Source of the DNA: DIGJ01 sp031553075
GTDB taxonomy: Bacteria; Bacillota; Clostridia; Lachnospirales; Lachnospiraceae
NCBI GenBank assembly: GCA_031553075.1
Contig: JAVBLX010000043.1
Span: forward strand, 21,269 to 85,268
Reading direction: 5' to 3'
DNA: 64,000 nucleotides
The position numbers and the translations under genes are program-made. Positions 25,359-34,483 of this stretch are shown here, piece after piece; within the stretch, counting starts at the first letter, position 1; each line of letters starts with the position of its first letter. The notes beneath the pieces are model-generated. The model had not been told where the DNA came from. It saw nothing but the letters and a program-made list of their open reading frames with translations, and ran no database searches.

Positions 25359-27059
25359 CTAGCAAATGGGTTTGAATTGGTCAACATCGAAAAGTCCGGT
25401 GTCCAGCAACCGTAAGTGGGGGATGACTGGCAGTGCCAGGAAGGATAGGGTTATAAAAGGATCCGTAGTTTCAGGAATCCCCATTTTGTGAGCAATTGCC
25501 AGCATATGTCCGGCTTTTTCCTGGACTTCTCTTGCTGTTTGAGTACTCATAAGACCTCCCACCGGAAGGGGGAGAACATCTAGGATTCTTCCTTGCGATG
25601 CAATTACATACCCACCCTGGGTCTCACGTAGCTTTTCAATAGCCAGCAGGAGGTCTTCGTCATTATCACCAGCGGCCAGAATGTTGTGGGAATCGTGGGC
25701 AACACTGGTAGCTATAGCTCCGTTTTTCAGATGAAATCCTTTTAAAGGAGCGACACCGATATTGCCATTTTTTCCGTGGCGTTCAATGACACAGAGTTTG
25801 TTATATTCCTGATTTGGATGAAAGGTGTCTCCGCCGGGAATTTCCTCTTCCAGATGGCTGGTGACCAGCTGATTGGGGACGATGCCCAGAACGTGGTTGC
25901 GAAAGTGCTTTTTTAGAGAAATGTCATCTTTGGTCAGAGGGGAAACATGCACGGTTTCAAGTAGAGGAGTGTTTTCCAATGTGCAGGTGAGTGTTGTAAG
26001 GGAATCCTCCGTGATAAGATTCCCGTCTTTGAGGACAAAATTGACTGAAACTTGATTTAAGTCATCTAAAACAGCCAGGTCGGCACGGTATCCGGCAGCA
26101 ACGGCACCAGTGTTTTTTAAGCCGTAAATGCTTGCAGGGATAAGAGTTGCCATTTTTATGGCGTCCACAGGGTTCATGCCTCGACTGATTGCTTTTTTTA
26201 CGCAATAGTTAATGTGTCCTTCTCGTTCGATATCCTCCAGATGTTTGTCGTCGGTGCAAAAGGCGCAACGGTCCAGCGGGATGTTGTATTTTAAGAGGCC
26301 GCGGACAAGGGCGTCCAGGTTTTTGGCACCACTGCCTTCCCGAATGAAAATATGAAATCCTGCTTCGATTTTTTCGAGTGCCTCTTCGAAGGTGACACAT
26401 TCATGGTCATTGTCGACGCCGGCAAGGCGATAGGCCTGAATCTCTTTTCCATGGATGCCAGGGGCGTGACCGTCGGCAATCTTTCCTTGAAAGAGTTCTA
26501 GTTTTTCTAAGATTTTTGAGTCCCTATTTAGAACATCGGGAAAACACATAACTTCTCCCAGACCCAGGACACGGGGATGATTAAGGTAGGGCTTCATATC
26601 CTGAGCCAGGAATTCACCAGCCCCATTGGTTTCAAAGCAGGTGGCAGGAACGGAAGAGGGAAGCATGATATATACATTTAAGGGAATGTTTTCCGTGGTT
26701 TCCAGCAAAAAGTCAAGGGCTTCTTTTCCTTTGACATTGACCAGCTCGTGAGGGTCAGCAATTAAAGTGGTAGTCCCGTGTTTTAAAATCATTTTGGCAA
26801 GTTCAGATGGCAAGACCATGGTGGATTCCATATGCATGTGGGCGTCGATAAAGCCGGGAACAATGTATTTACCGGTGCAGTCAATCTCCTGATGACCGGA
26901 ATAGGTTCCAATGCCAACTATGATTTCACCTGAAATCGCCACATCCTGTACCTGAATTTGATGGGAAAACAGGTTCACTACATTTCCATTTTTTAAGACA
27001 AGGTCAGCTTTTTTTCCCCCGAGGGAAACTTCCAGATTATGCCGTTTTGTGTGGTTCAT
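25359..27059 (-). CDS. ade: Adenine deaminase
   Basis: An amidohydrolase of 566 aa. Near residue 70 it has GFIDAHMHMESTM with the metal-binding His pair; further on GHAPGI, DHECVTFEEA and FCTDDKH continue the metal and catalytic set of the AdeC family. The C-terminal domain (VAHDSHNILAAGDNDEDLL) is also diagnostic. It turns adenine into hypoxanthine plus ammonia for purine salvage. AAGGAGG lies 5 bases before the ATG. It is a single-gene unit on the minus strand. Confidence 0.95.
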   Translation of the reverse strand: MNHTKRHNLEVSLGGKKADLVLKNGNVVNLFSHQIQVQDVAISGEIIVGIGTYSGHQEIDCTGKYIVPGFIDAHMHMESTMVLPSELAKMILKHGTTTLIADPHELVNVKGKEALDFLLETTENIPLNVYIMLPSSVPATCFETNGAGEFLAQDMKPYLNHPRVLGLGEVMCFPDVLNRDSKILEKLELFQGKIADGHAPGIHGKEIQAYRLAGVDNDHECVTFEEALEKIEAGFHIFIREGSGAKNLDALVRGLLKYNIPLDRCAFCTDDKHLEDIEREGHINYCVKKAISRGMNPVDAIKMATLIPASIYGLKNTGAVAAGYRADLAVLDDLNQVSVNFVLKDGNLITEDSLTTLTCTLENTPLLETVHVSPLTKDDISLKKHFRNHVLGIVPNQLVTSHLEEEIPGGDTFHPNQEYNKLCVIERHGKNGNIGVAPLKGFHLKNGAIATSVAHDSHNILAAGDNDEDLLLAIEKLRETQGGYVIASQGRILDVLPLPVGGLMSTQTAREVQEKAGHMLAIAHKMGIPETTDPFITLSFLALPVIPHLRLLDTGLFDVDQFKPIC

Positions 27060-27167
27060 GGGGGCCTCCTTATGAAAAATATTCTGATAATATAATTATT
27101 ACTCATTATAAGTTCAGACAAGTTTTTTGTCAATTTGGAATATAAATATAAAAAAGTTGAAATATAA

Positions 27168-27196
27168 TTGAAAAATAATGGAAAAGATTATAAAAT
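27168..27196 (+). promoter_or_regulatory. Likely promoter of the dgt-dnaG-rpoD run
   Basis: TTGAAA (27168-27173) and TAAAAT (27191-27196) are 17 bases apart. The leader of about 115 bases that follows repeats GGTTAAT/GGATTAAT/GGATTAC-like words (27253, 27278, 27288), of unknown meaning. Confidence 0.5.
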
Positions 27197-27318
27197 AGAT
27201 AGAAGAGATATGTGTATTACACTATGAATTAACCTATGAGTGGGGTAATGCGGGGATTACATGTGAAAACGGAAGGGGTTAATGTGTGGATTAATATATG
27301 GAATAAGGGAGGAAAGAC

Positions 27319-28338
27319 ATGGAATCAATGAATATCCGGCAACGGGCAGAGATAAGAGAACATGAAATTTTGAGTCCTTATGCCTCCTTTAGCGACCAAT
27401 CTAAGGGCAGGTGTGTTAATGAGATGGAGTGTGATATACGGACCATCTACCAAAGAGATCGCGATCGTATCCTACATTGTAAGTCATTTCGCAGGCTAAA
27501 GCATAAGACCCAGGTTTTTTTAGCACCAGCAGGAGATCATTATCGAACCAGGCTGACCCATACGCTTGAAGTTTCCCAGATTGCAAGGACGATTGCCAAG
27601 GCCTTACGTTTGAATGAAGAATTGACAGAGGCAATTGCCCTGGGACATGATTTAGGTCATACTCCTTTTGGACATGCTGGCGAAAGGGCTTTGGACCGTG
27701 TTTGCAAATATGGTTTTAAGCACCAGGAGCAAGGTATCAGGGTAGTAGAAAAGCTGGAGAAGGATGGAGAAGGTTTAAATCTCTCATTTGAAGTGAAAGA
27801 TGGTATCCGTAATCATCAGACAGCAGGAGCACCTTCCACATTGGAAGGAAAAGTGGTAAGATTATCCGATAAGATTGCATATATTAATCACGATATTGAT
27901 GATGCCATTCGAGGGCATATCATAAAAGAAGAAGATATCCCCCTGGCATTTCGCAAAAGTCTGGGATATTCTACCGTCCAGAGGCTGAATACGCTGATTC
28001 ACGATATTATCCGGAACAGTGAAGGAAAATCTGACATTGATATGTCTGAAGAGGTAGAAAAGGCTATGTTCTCCCTGCGGAGGTATATGTTTGAAAGTGT
28101 TTATACCAACCCGAAGGCAAAGGGGCAGGAAGGTAAGGCAGAGAATATGGTGGCAGAGCTTTATGAGGAGTATTTGAAGCACATCGATTGGATGCCTCCC
28201 GAATATGTTGCCATGGTAGAAATGAATGTGGAACCGCTGGAGCGGGTTGTATGTGATTATATTGCGGGGATGACGGATCGATTTGCCATAGACAAATTTA
28301 ATGAATTAAAAATACCAGGAATATGGGCGATTAAATAG
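27319..28338 (+). CDS. dgt: dGTP triphosphohydrolase-like HD-domain protein
   Basis: An HD phosphohydrolase. It contains CKSFRRLKHKTQVF and RTRLTHTLEVSQIA, then ALGHDLGHTPFGHAGE, which together give the H..HD..D metal set of the dGTPase family. Length 339 aa matches the shorter Firmicute group. It hydrolyses dNTPs to nucleoside and triphosphate. Its position directly before dnaG and rpoD is a classic clostridial order. GGGAGG lies 7 bases before the ATG. Confidence 0.92.
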   Translation: MESMNIRQRAEIREHEILSPYASFSDQSKGRCVNEMECDIRTIYQRDRDRILHCKSFRRLKHKTQVFLAPAGDHYRTRLTHTLEVSQIARTIAKALRLNEELTEAIALGHDLGHTPFGHAGERALDRVCKYGFKHQEQGIRVVEKLEKDGEGLNLSFEVKDGIRNHQTAGAPSTLEGKVVRLSDKIAYINHDIDDAIRGHIIKEEDIPLAFRKSLGYSTVQRLNTLIHDIIRNSEGKSDIDMSEEVEKAMFSLRRYMFESVYTNPKAKGQEGKAENMVAELYEEYLKHIDWMPPEYVAMVEMNVEPLERVVCDYIAGMTDRFAIDKFNELKIPGIWAIK

Positions 28339-28392
28339 TTCGAACGATCGAATCGGAAAATAGAAGTAGAGTGAGTTAAAGGAGTTAATAAT

Positions 28393-30159
28393 ATGTTTTA
28401 TCCTGAAGAGGTAGTAGAAGAGGTTCGACAGAGAAATGATATTGTGGATGTCATCTCTTCTTATGTTAAGTTACAAAAAAAGGGCGGAACTCACATGGGG
28501 TTATGTCCTTTTCATAATGAAAAGACCCCTTCTTTTTCTGTTACGGGCGGCAAACAGATGTATTATTGTTTTGGCTGTGGAGTAGGAGGGAATGTTTTCA
28601 CTTTTATAATGGAATACGAAAACTATACCTTTGTAGAAGCTATGAAATATCTTGCAGAGCGAGCCGGGATACGTCTTCCAGAGACGGAGATGACGGAAGA
28701 GGACAAGAAAAAGGCTGATATTCGAGGGCGGATTCTGGAGATCAACAAGGTAGCGGCAAAATATTATTTTTATCAATTAAAAAAAGAAAATGGACATATC
28801 GCTTATGAATATTTCCGAAAGCGGCAGATTACGGATGAAACCATTGTCAAATTTGGACTTGGGTATTCCAACAAATTTAGTGATGATTTGTACCAATACT
28901 TAAAAGTTCAAGGCTATCAGGATGAAATATTAAGAGAATCCGGTCTTATAACGATGGATGAACAGCGAGGCGGCCATGACAAATTCTGGAACAGAGTCAT
29001 GTTTCCTATCATGGATGTAAATAACCGGGTCATTGGCTTTGGTGGAAGAGTCATGGGAGAGGGGGAGCCGAAGTATCTCAACTCCCCGGAGACCAAGGTA
29101 TTTGACAAAAGCCGGAATCTCTATGGGCTGAATCTGGCAAGACAGTCCAGACGGAAGAATATGCTTATCTGTGAAGGGTATATGGATGTGATTTCTCTTC
29201 ATCAGGCTGGCTTTAATAATGCAGTGGCATCCTTGGGAACGGCCTTTACCGGTCTTCAGGCCAATTTGCTGAAACGGTATACCGACGAAGTACTGCTCAC
29301 TTATGACAGCGATGGTGCAGGAACCAAGGCAGCGTTAAGAGCGATTCCTATTTTAAAGGAGGCTGGCCTTTCGATTAAAGTAATCAACATGAAGCCCTAT
29401 AAGGATCCGGACGATTTCATTAAAGCACTTGGTGCGGATGAATTTCAAAAACGGATTGATGAGGCAAAAAACAGCTTTTATTTTGAAATTGAGGTATTGG
29501 AAAGAGATTATGACCTGAATGACCCGGAAGGGAAGACACGATTTTTTAATGAGGTAGCCAAAAAACTTCTGGTATTTACCGAAGAAATTGAGCGGAATAA
29601 TTATATAGAAGCCATCGACCGTATGTATCATGTGGGCTTTGAAAATCTAAGAAAGCTGGTAAATCACCACGGCGCCAAGCTGATCGGTGCTCCGGTGAAC
29701 GAAAAGTGGTCAGAGGGCGGACGGGAATCCAGGAAAAAGAAAGGGGAGGACGGATTCAAGCAGTCGCAGAAAATTCTCCTTACCTGGTTAATGGAAGATG
29801 TGAGACTTTTTGATAAAATTAAGGGGATTATTTCTCCAGAAGATTTTAAAGAAGAGCTTTACCATAGAGTAGCATCCATGCTTTTTGAGCAGTATGATAA
29901 AGAAAAAGAGGTGACTCCGGCGAAAATTATCAATTATTTTGAAAGCAAGGAGGAGCAGAGTGAAGTGGCATCTTTATTCAACACACGTTTGAGCAAAGAT
30001 ATGTCGCTGGCAGAACGGGAAAAAGCTTTTAATGAAATTGTCTTGCGGATTAAGAAAGATAGCCTGGATTACGCCAGTAAGCATGTGGGGGACATGAACC
30101 AACTACAGGAAATCATCAAGGAGCAGGCGAATTTACAAAAATTGCATATTTCCCTGTGA
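28393..30159 (+). CDS. dnaG: DNA primase
   Basis: The N-terminal CHC2 zinc finger is complete (LCPFHNEKTPSF near residue 37 and YYCFGCGVGGN near residue 56). The TOPRIM core has CEGYMDVISLHQ near residue 256 and LTYDSDGAG near residue 300. The C-terminal region is the DnaB-binding part. Length 588 aa is normal. It makes RNA primers for replication. A strong AAAGGAG site precedes the ATG; rpoD follows after about 50 bases. Confidence 0.96.
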   Translation: MFYPEEVVEEVRQRNDIVDVISSYVKLQKKGGTHMGLCPFHNEKTPSFSVTGGKQMYYCFGCGVGGNVFTFIMEYENYTFVEAMKYLAERAGIRLPETEMTEEDKKKADIRGRILEINKVAAKYYFYQLKKENGHIAYEYFRKRQITDETIVKFGLGYSNKFSDDLYQYLKVQGYQDEILRESGLITMDEQRGGHDKFWNRVMFPIMDVNNRVIGFGGRVMGEGEPKYLNSPETKVFDKSRNLYGLNLARQSRRKNMLICEGYMDVISLHQAGFNNAVASLGTAFTGLQANLLKRYTDEVLLTYDSDGAGTKAALRAIPILKEAGLSIKVINMKPYKDPDDFIKALGADEFQKRIDEAKNSFYFEIEVLERDYDLNDPEGKTRFFNEVAKKLLVFTEEIERNNYIEAIDRMYHVGFENLRKLVNHHGAKLIGAPVNEKWSEGGRESRKKKGEDGFKQSQKILLTWLMEDVRLFDKIKGIISPEDFKEELYHRVASMLFEQYDKEKEVTPAKIINYFESKEEQSEVASLFNTRLSKDMSLAEREKAFNEIVLRIKKDSLDYASKHVGDMNQLQEIIKEQANLQKLHISL

Positions 30160-30176
30160 GATGGTTAGGATATGAG

Positions 30177-30202
30177 GTGTGCAAAGGCACACAGACGGGA
30201 GC
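30177..30202 (+). promoter_or_regulatory. Hairpin plus AGACGGGAGC leader before rpoD
   Basis: GTGTGC (30177-30182) pairs with GCACAC (30187-30192) over AAAG; AGACGGGAGC follows directly and serves as the ribosome site for the ATG at 30208. This is the same layout, with the same stem letters, as the units before nnr. Confidence 0.7.
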
Positions 30203-30207
30203 AAATC

Positions 30208-31323
30208 ATGGAAGAAAACAGTGTAGCAAAATTTAATGAGAAATTGCGAGAATTATTAGAATTTGCAAATAAAAAGAAAAATGTATTGGAATATCAGGAG
30301 GTAAGTGACTTTTTCGGAGACATGGAAGTAAATGCGGAGGTGATGGAAAAAGTCCTGCGTTTTCTGGAGTCCAAAGGGGTGGACGTACTTCAGATGAATG
30401 ATGATGTTTCAGACGAAGATATTATGTTGGAAATGGAAGCCGAAGTAGAAGAAGAGGATCTGGAAAACATTGATTTGACCGTTCCTGACGGAATCAGTAT
30501 TGAAGACCCGGTTCGAATGTATTTAAAAGAAATTGGTAAGGTTTCCCTGCTAAGTGCTGACGAAGAAATTAAGCTGGCAAAGCGCATGGAGGAAGGAGAC
30601 CCGGAGGCAAAAAAACGTCTGGCTGAGGCCAATCTGCGTCTGGTAGTCAGCATTGCGAAACGATACGTGGGTCGTGGGATGCTGTTTTTAGATTTAATTC
30701 AGGAAGGGAATTTAGGTCTTATCAAAGCAGTGGAGAAGTTTGACTATAAAAAAGGTTATAAATTCAGTACTTATGCTACCTGGTGGATTCGTCAAGCGAT
30801 TACCCGTGCGATTGCTGATCAGGCCAGGACGATTCGGATTCCAGTGCATATGGTAGAAACCATTAACAAATTGATTCGGGTGCAGCGTCAGTTATTGCAA
30901 GAGCTTGGGAGAGAGCCTTCCCTGGACGAAATAGCTGCGGAAATGAATATGTCGGTTGAACGGGTACGGGAGATACAGAAGATTTCACAGGAACCGGTTT
31001 CCCTGGAGACACCAATTGGAGACGAAGAGGATAGTCACTTGGGAGACTTTATTCAGGACGATAATGTTCCTGTACCGGCCGAGGCAGCTGCCTTTACGCT
31101 TTTAAAGGAACAGCTTTTGGAGGTCTTAAGTACCCTCACAGAGCGGGAGCAGAAGGTTTTGCGTCTGCGGTTCGGGTTGGATGATGGACGGGCGCGGACG
31201 CTGGAAGAAGTAGGAAAAGAGTTTAATGTAACCAGAGAACGAATCCGCCAGATTGAAGCCAAGGCGTTGCGGAAGTTAAGACATCCTAGTCGTAGCCGTA
31301 AGCTAAAGGATTATTTGGAATAA
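30208..31323 (+). CDS. rpoD: Primary sigma factor (sigma-A/RpoD)
   Basis: All sigma-70 regions are present in 371 aa: short region 1.1; region 1.2 (DPVRMYLKEIGKVSLL); region 2 (GNLGLIKAVEKFDYKKGYKF, then TYATWWIRQAITRAIADQAR); region 3 (IRIPVHMVETINKL); region 4 (VTRERIRQIEAKALRKLRHP). It directs RNA polymerase to housekeeping promoters such as those at 21480 and 34336. The start at 30208 is set by the leader ribosome site; the in-frame ATG at 30172 would read through the hairpin. Confidence 0.97.
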   Translation: MEENSVAKFNEKLRELLEFANKKKNVLEYQEVSDFFGDMEVNAEVMEKVLRFLESKGVDVLQMNDDVSDEDIMLEMEAEVEEEDLENIDLTVPDGISIEDPVRMYLKEIGKVSLLSADEEIKLAKRMEEGDPEAKKRLAEANLRLVVSIAKRYVGRGMLFLDLIQEGNLGLIKAVEKFDYKKGYKFSTYATWWIRQAITRAIADQARTIRIPVHMVETINKLIRVQRQLLQELGREPSLDEIAAEMNMSVERVREIQKISQEPVSLETPIGDEEDSHLGDFIQDDNVPVPAEAAAFTLLKEQLLEVLSTLTEREQKVLRLRFGLDDGRARTLEEVGKEFNVTRERIRQIEAKALRKLRHPSRSRKLKDYLE

Positions 31324-31386
31324 GCAAACTATATTAAGATAAGATACGATAAATACAAATATAAAGACAGAGACAGGAGCCACAAA

Positions 31387-33780
31387 ATGGTTCAATTATC
31401 CAAACGATTAAAAATGGTGGCAAGTATGGTTTCACCTGGTAATACAGTAGGAGATATCGGATGTGATCATGCGCATACCTCTATTTATCTGATTGAGCAG
31501 GGGATTTCAGAGAAGATTATAGCCATGGATGTAAATGAAGGACCCATTCAAAGAGCACAGGAGAATATATTTTGTTTTGGATGCCAAAACACGATTGAAA
31601 CCAGACTGTCAGACGGTGCCAAAGAGCTGAAGCCAGGAGAGGTGGACACTCTTTTAATCAGTGGCATGGGCGGTGGATTGGTGATGAAGATTCTGATGGA
31701 AAGCCCAGAAGTGGTGGATTCTATAAAAGAACTGATACTACAGCCACAATCAGAAATTGCAGAAGTAAGACATTTTCTTCATCAACAAGGCTTTCGTATT
31801 ATGGAGGAACAGATGCTGACCGAGGATGGAAAGCATTATACGGCAATACGTGCCATAAGAGGATCAGAATCTTATGAGCATGAGGTTTTCTACCGATACG
31901 GGAAATGCCTTCTTGAGGGAAAAAATCCATCTTTACATGAGTTTTTACAGTATGGCAGTAACAGCTTTGGAGCAATTATTCAGGAGTTGGAGCAGCAGGA
32001 TTATGACCGAAATAAAGAAAGACTGACCGAACTGAAAAAAGATTTTGACCTCATGAAAGAGGCATTGTCATATTTTGATGAAGGGGGAAATGATTTGGAA
32101 AATAATAGGAATAATAGTATGGAAACCATTATAATAACAGTAAACGGACAAGAGAGGGAGTATCCATATGAAACCACCTTTCTGGAAATAAGCAGAGATT
32201 TTCAAAAGGATTACGATGCTGACATCATTTTAGTAAAAGCAAATGGTGATTTACGGGAACTAAATGCCAAAGCAAAAAAGAATGCAGAGGTATCCTTTCT
32301 TACCACAAAAGAAGTGGATGGTTTGAAAACCTATACCAGAGGAATCACCATGGTGTTAATGAAAGCCATTTACCGGGTGGTGGATAAGGATGCCATTACC
32401 AAAGTTTCCATTGAGCATTCTATGGGACCGGGATATTATGGTGAGATTGAGATGTCAGGAGAACTAACGGAGGAACTTCTCATAAAAATGGAAGATGAGA
32501 TGCGGACTATCGTAGAACGGGATTTGGTGTTTATTAAAAAGTCCATGAAAACCAAGGAAGCCATTGAAAAGTTCCATGAGTATAAAATGTATGCGAAAGA
32601 AAAATTATTCCGTTACCGCCGGGTATCCAGGACAAATGTATATAGCCTGGGCAGCTTTGAGGATTACTTTTTTGGATACATGCCACCAAGTACAGGAATG
32701 TTGAAATATTTCAAACTCCTGCCTTATGAGAAGGGTTTTATTTTACAGCTTCCGACGAAAGATGCTCCAACTGTGGTTCCAGAACTCAGTCCAAGACATA
32801 AGCTATTTCAGATTATGAGGGAAGCCAATCACTGGGGCAGGAACATGGGAATTGATACGGTAGGAGATTTGAACGGTGTGATTGCCTCCGGTGGTGTCGA
32901 TGATTTGATTTTAATTCAGGAAGCGTTCCATGAAAAGAAAATTGGTGAAATAGCAGAGCAGATTTCGGCCCTTAAAAATCGCAAATTTGTTATGATTGCA
33001 GGACCATCTTCTTCCGGGAAGACTACTTTTTCACACCGGTTATCCATACAGCTTCGAACCTTTGGACTCAAACCACATCCAATTGGTGTGGATGACTATT
33101 TCGTCGAACGGGAAAAGACTCCTTTAAATCCAGACGGGACCTACAACTTTGAATGTCTGGAAGCCATTGATGTGGAACAGTTTAACCATGACATGAAAGC
33201 GCTCCTGGATGGAGAACGAGTAGAGCTCCCCAGTTTTAACTTTAAAACCGGAAAACGAGAATACAAAGGAAACTATAAACAGCTGGGACCGGATGATATC
33301 CTGGTAATCGAAGGAATCCACGGATTGAATGACAAGCTTTCCTATGCTTTACCAGCAGAAAGTAAATTTAAGATATACATCAGCGCCCTGACCACCCTTA
33401 ACATTGACGAACATAATCAGATATCCACTTCCGATGGTCGCTTGATTCGTCGTATGGTACGAGATGCCAGAACGAGAGGAGCCTCTGCCAGCAAGACCAT
33501 ACAGATGTGGAAATCCGTCCGCCAGGGAGAAGAAAACTATATTTTCCCCTTCCAGGAAAGTGCCGACGTAATGTTCAATTCTGCCATGATATACGAAATA
33601 TCCGTATTAAAGCAGTTTGCAGAGCCGATTCTTTTCCACATAGAACCTGGCGATCCTGCCTATTCCGAAGCCAAACGAATGCTCAAATTCCTGGACTACT
33701 TCATTGGCGTAAACAGCGAAGAAGTACCCCATAACTCCATACTAAGAGAGTTTGTTGGGAAAAGTTATTTTAATGTATAG
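31387..33780 (+). CDS. trmK: Fusion: TrmK tRNA (adenine-22) methyltransferase plus TGS-domain nucleoside (uridine) kinase
   Basis: Residues 1 to about 235 are TrmK: GDIGCDHAHTSIYLIEQG for S-adenosylmethionine and ISGMGGGLVMKIL with a downstream LILQPQ motif; it methylates N1 of A22 in tRNA. Residues 245-797 are a kinase that usually stands alone: a TGS-like domain (MetIIITVNGQ at 245), a threonyl-tRNA-synthetase-like second domain, and a P-loop kinase with GPSSSGKTTFSHRL near 538 and EGIHGLND. The joint DEGGNDLENNRNN is not part of either family. A run of five G at 32083-32087 lies at the joint; a sixth would create an immediate TGA. The kinase could also start on its own at ATG 32119. Leader AGACAGGAGC before the first ATG. 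Order after rpoD is conserved in Firmicutes for trmK. Confidence 0.88.
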   Translation: MVQLSKRLKMVASMVSPGNTVGDIGCDHAHTSIYLIEQGISEKIIAMDVNEGPIQRAQENIFCFGCQNTIETRLSDGAKELKPGEVDTLLISGMGGGLVMKILMESPEVVDSIKELILQPQSEIAEVRHFLHQQGFRIMEEQMLTEDGKHYTAIRAIRGSESYEHEVFYRYGKCLLEGKNPSLHEFLQYGSNSFGAIIQELEQQDYDRNKERLTELKKDFDLMKEALSYFDEGGNDLENNRNNSMETIIITVNGQEREYPYETTFLEISRDFQKDYDADIILVKANGDLRELNAKAKKNAEVSFLTTKEVDGLKTYTRGITMVLMKAIYRVVDKDAITKVSIEHSMGPGYYGEIEMSGELTEELLIKMEDEMRTIVERDLVFIKKSMKTKEAIEKFHEYKMYAKEKLFRYRRVSRTNVYSLGSFEDYFFGYMPPSTGMLKYFKLLPYEKGFILQLPTKDAPTVVPELSPRHKLFQIMREANHWGRNMGIDTVGDLNGVIASGGVDDLILIQEAFHEKKIGEIAEQISALKNRKFVMIAGPSSSGKTTFSHRLSIQLRTFGLKPHPIGVDDYFVEREKTPLNPDGTYNFECLEAIDVEQFNHDMKALLDGERVELPSFNFKTGKREYKGNYKQLGPDDILVIEGIHGLNDKLSYALPAESKFKIYISALTTLNIDEHNQISTSDGRLIRRMVRDARTRGASASKTIQMWKSVRQGEENYIFPFQESADVMFNSAMIYEISVLKQFAEPILFHIEPGDPAYSEAKRMLKFLDYFIGVNSEEVPHNSILREFVGKSYFNV

Positions 33781-33847
33781 TCCTTGCATTTTTGGGAAAA
33801 AGGTAGTAGAATCAAGATAGATACAACTGTAAAGGAAGTGAATACCC

Positions 33848-34138
33848 ATGATTGCAGGAATCAATTCAAGCGGCAGCCTGATTGGAATCTATCCTCAGTA
33901 CAACACTACACCGGTTAAACGAGTTTCCCAAATGGAATCTGGAAAAACCGATAGTCTTGTCGAAGAAAAAGAACAAAATCTCCCAGCTCTGACTAAGACA
34001 AAGTTTCAGGCAAAAGTGGAGGAGGCATATTCAAACAGTACCAAAGTCGCTGAGTATTCCCAAAACCCATACGACCAGGTAAGAAAAAATGTAGAACAAA
34101 GTATTCTAACCGGTCAAAATATCGACATTGTAGCCTAG
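33848..34138 (+). CDS. Small conserved-looking protein of unknown function (96 aa)
   Basis: A polar protein without signal peptide or membrane segment. The end (NPYDQVRKNVEQSILTGQNIDIVA) resembles small proteins found in related clostridia, from memory. AAAGGAAG lies 10 bases before the ATG. It is followed by the long hairpin at 34195, a probable transcript end. No function can be given. Confidence 0.6.
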   Translation: MIAGINSSGSLIGIYPQYNTTPVKRVSQMESGKTDSLVEEKEQNLPALTKTKFQAKVEEAYSNSTKVAEYSQNPYDQVRKNVEQSILTGQNIDIVA

Positions 34139-34194
34139 TAAACCGTATACAAAACGATGTACTAGACAGCATTCAATGTCTCATTATAACCAAA

Positions 34195-34278
34195 CGGAAA
34201 AGACAAAATTGATAATCGGTATGCCAATGGTAAACTCAGTTTAACCCGGTATACCGATTATCAATTTTGTCTTTTCCG
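34195..34278. repeat. 28-bp perfect inverted repeat with nested hairpin
   Basis: The 28 bases at 34195-34222 are the exact inverse of 34251-34278. Between them GGTAAACT and AGTTTAACC form a second, nested stem. The arms end in GGAAAAGAC / GTCTTTTCC, so it could end transcription from either side; the length and perfection are also like a small non-autonomous mobile repeat. Confidence 0.85.
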
Positions 34279-34335
34279 CTGTCGTGGCTTCTCTCCAACA
34301 ATATCTGCGCTTTGCGTCCTTCTCTCAACCTCCTC

Positions 34336-34364
34336 TTGACAACTCCCACCCACCATTCTATAAT
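34336..34364 (+). promoter_or_regulatory. Consensus sigma-A promoter of the RND exporter
   Basis: TTGACA (34336-34341) and TATAAT (34359-34364), spacing 17: a perfect promoter, predicted start near 34371. The stretch 34139-34483 has no gene; it holds the 28-bp inverted repeat, this promoter and the operator after it. Confidence 0.85.
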
Positions 34365-34376
34365 CAATACCAGATT

Positions 34377-34392
34377 GACCGACCGGTCGGTC
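34377..34392. promoter_or_regulatory. 16-bp perfect palindrome, probable TetR-family operator
   Basis: GACCGACCGGTCGGTC is fully self-complementary and GC-rich in an AT-rich region. It starts about 6 bases after the predicted transcript start, where a bound repressor would block RNA polymerase. The TetR gene directly after the exporter (38403) is the obvious candidate to bind it. Confidence 0.75.
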
Positions 34393-34483
34393 GGAAAATA
34401 CAGACAAAAAGATGCTGGCAGGAAGCAAAATATATGCTTCACCAGCCTGGCAGCGCACGAATAAGTGCAGAATGGAGTTAGTT

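Noticed and set aside
27248..27331. A short upstream frame (about 27 codons) overlapping the dgt start
   Set aside because: It opens at an ATG without a clear ribosome site in a region of simple GGTTAAT-like repeats; too weak to call a leader peptide.
30172..30207. An earlier in-frame ATG for rpoD
   Set aside because: It would translate the hairpin and ribosome site that also stand before other genes in the window; the sigma factor starts normally at 30208.
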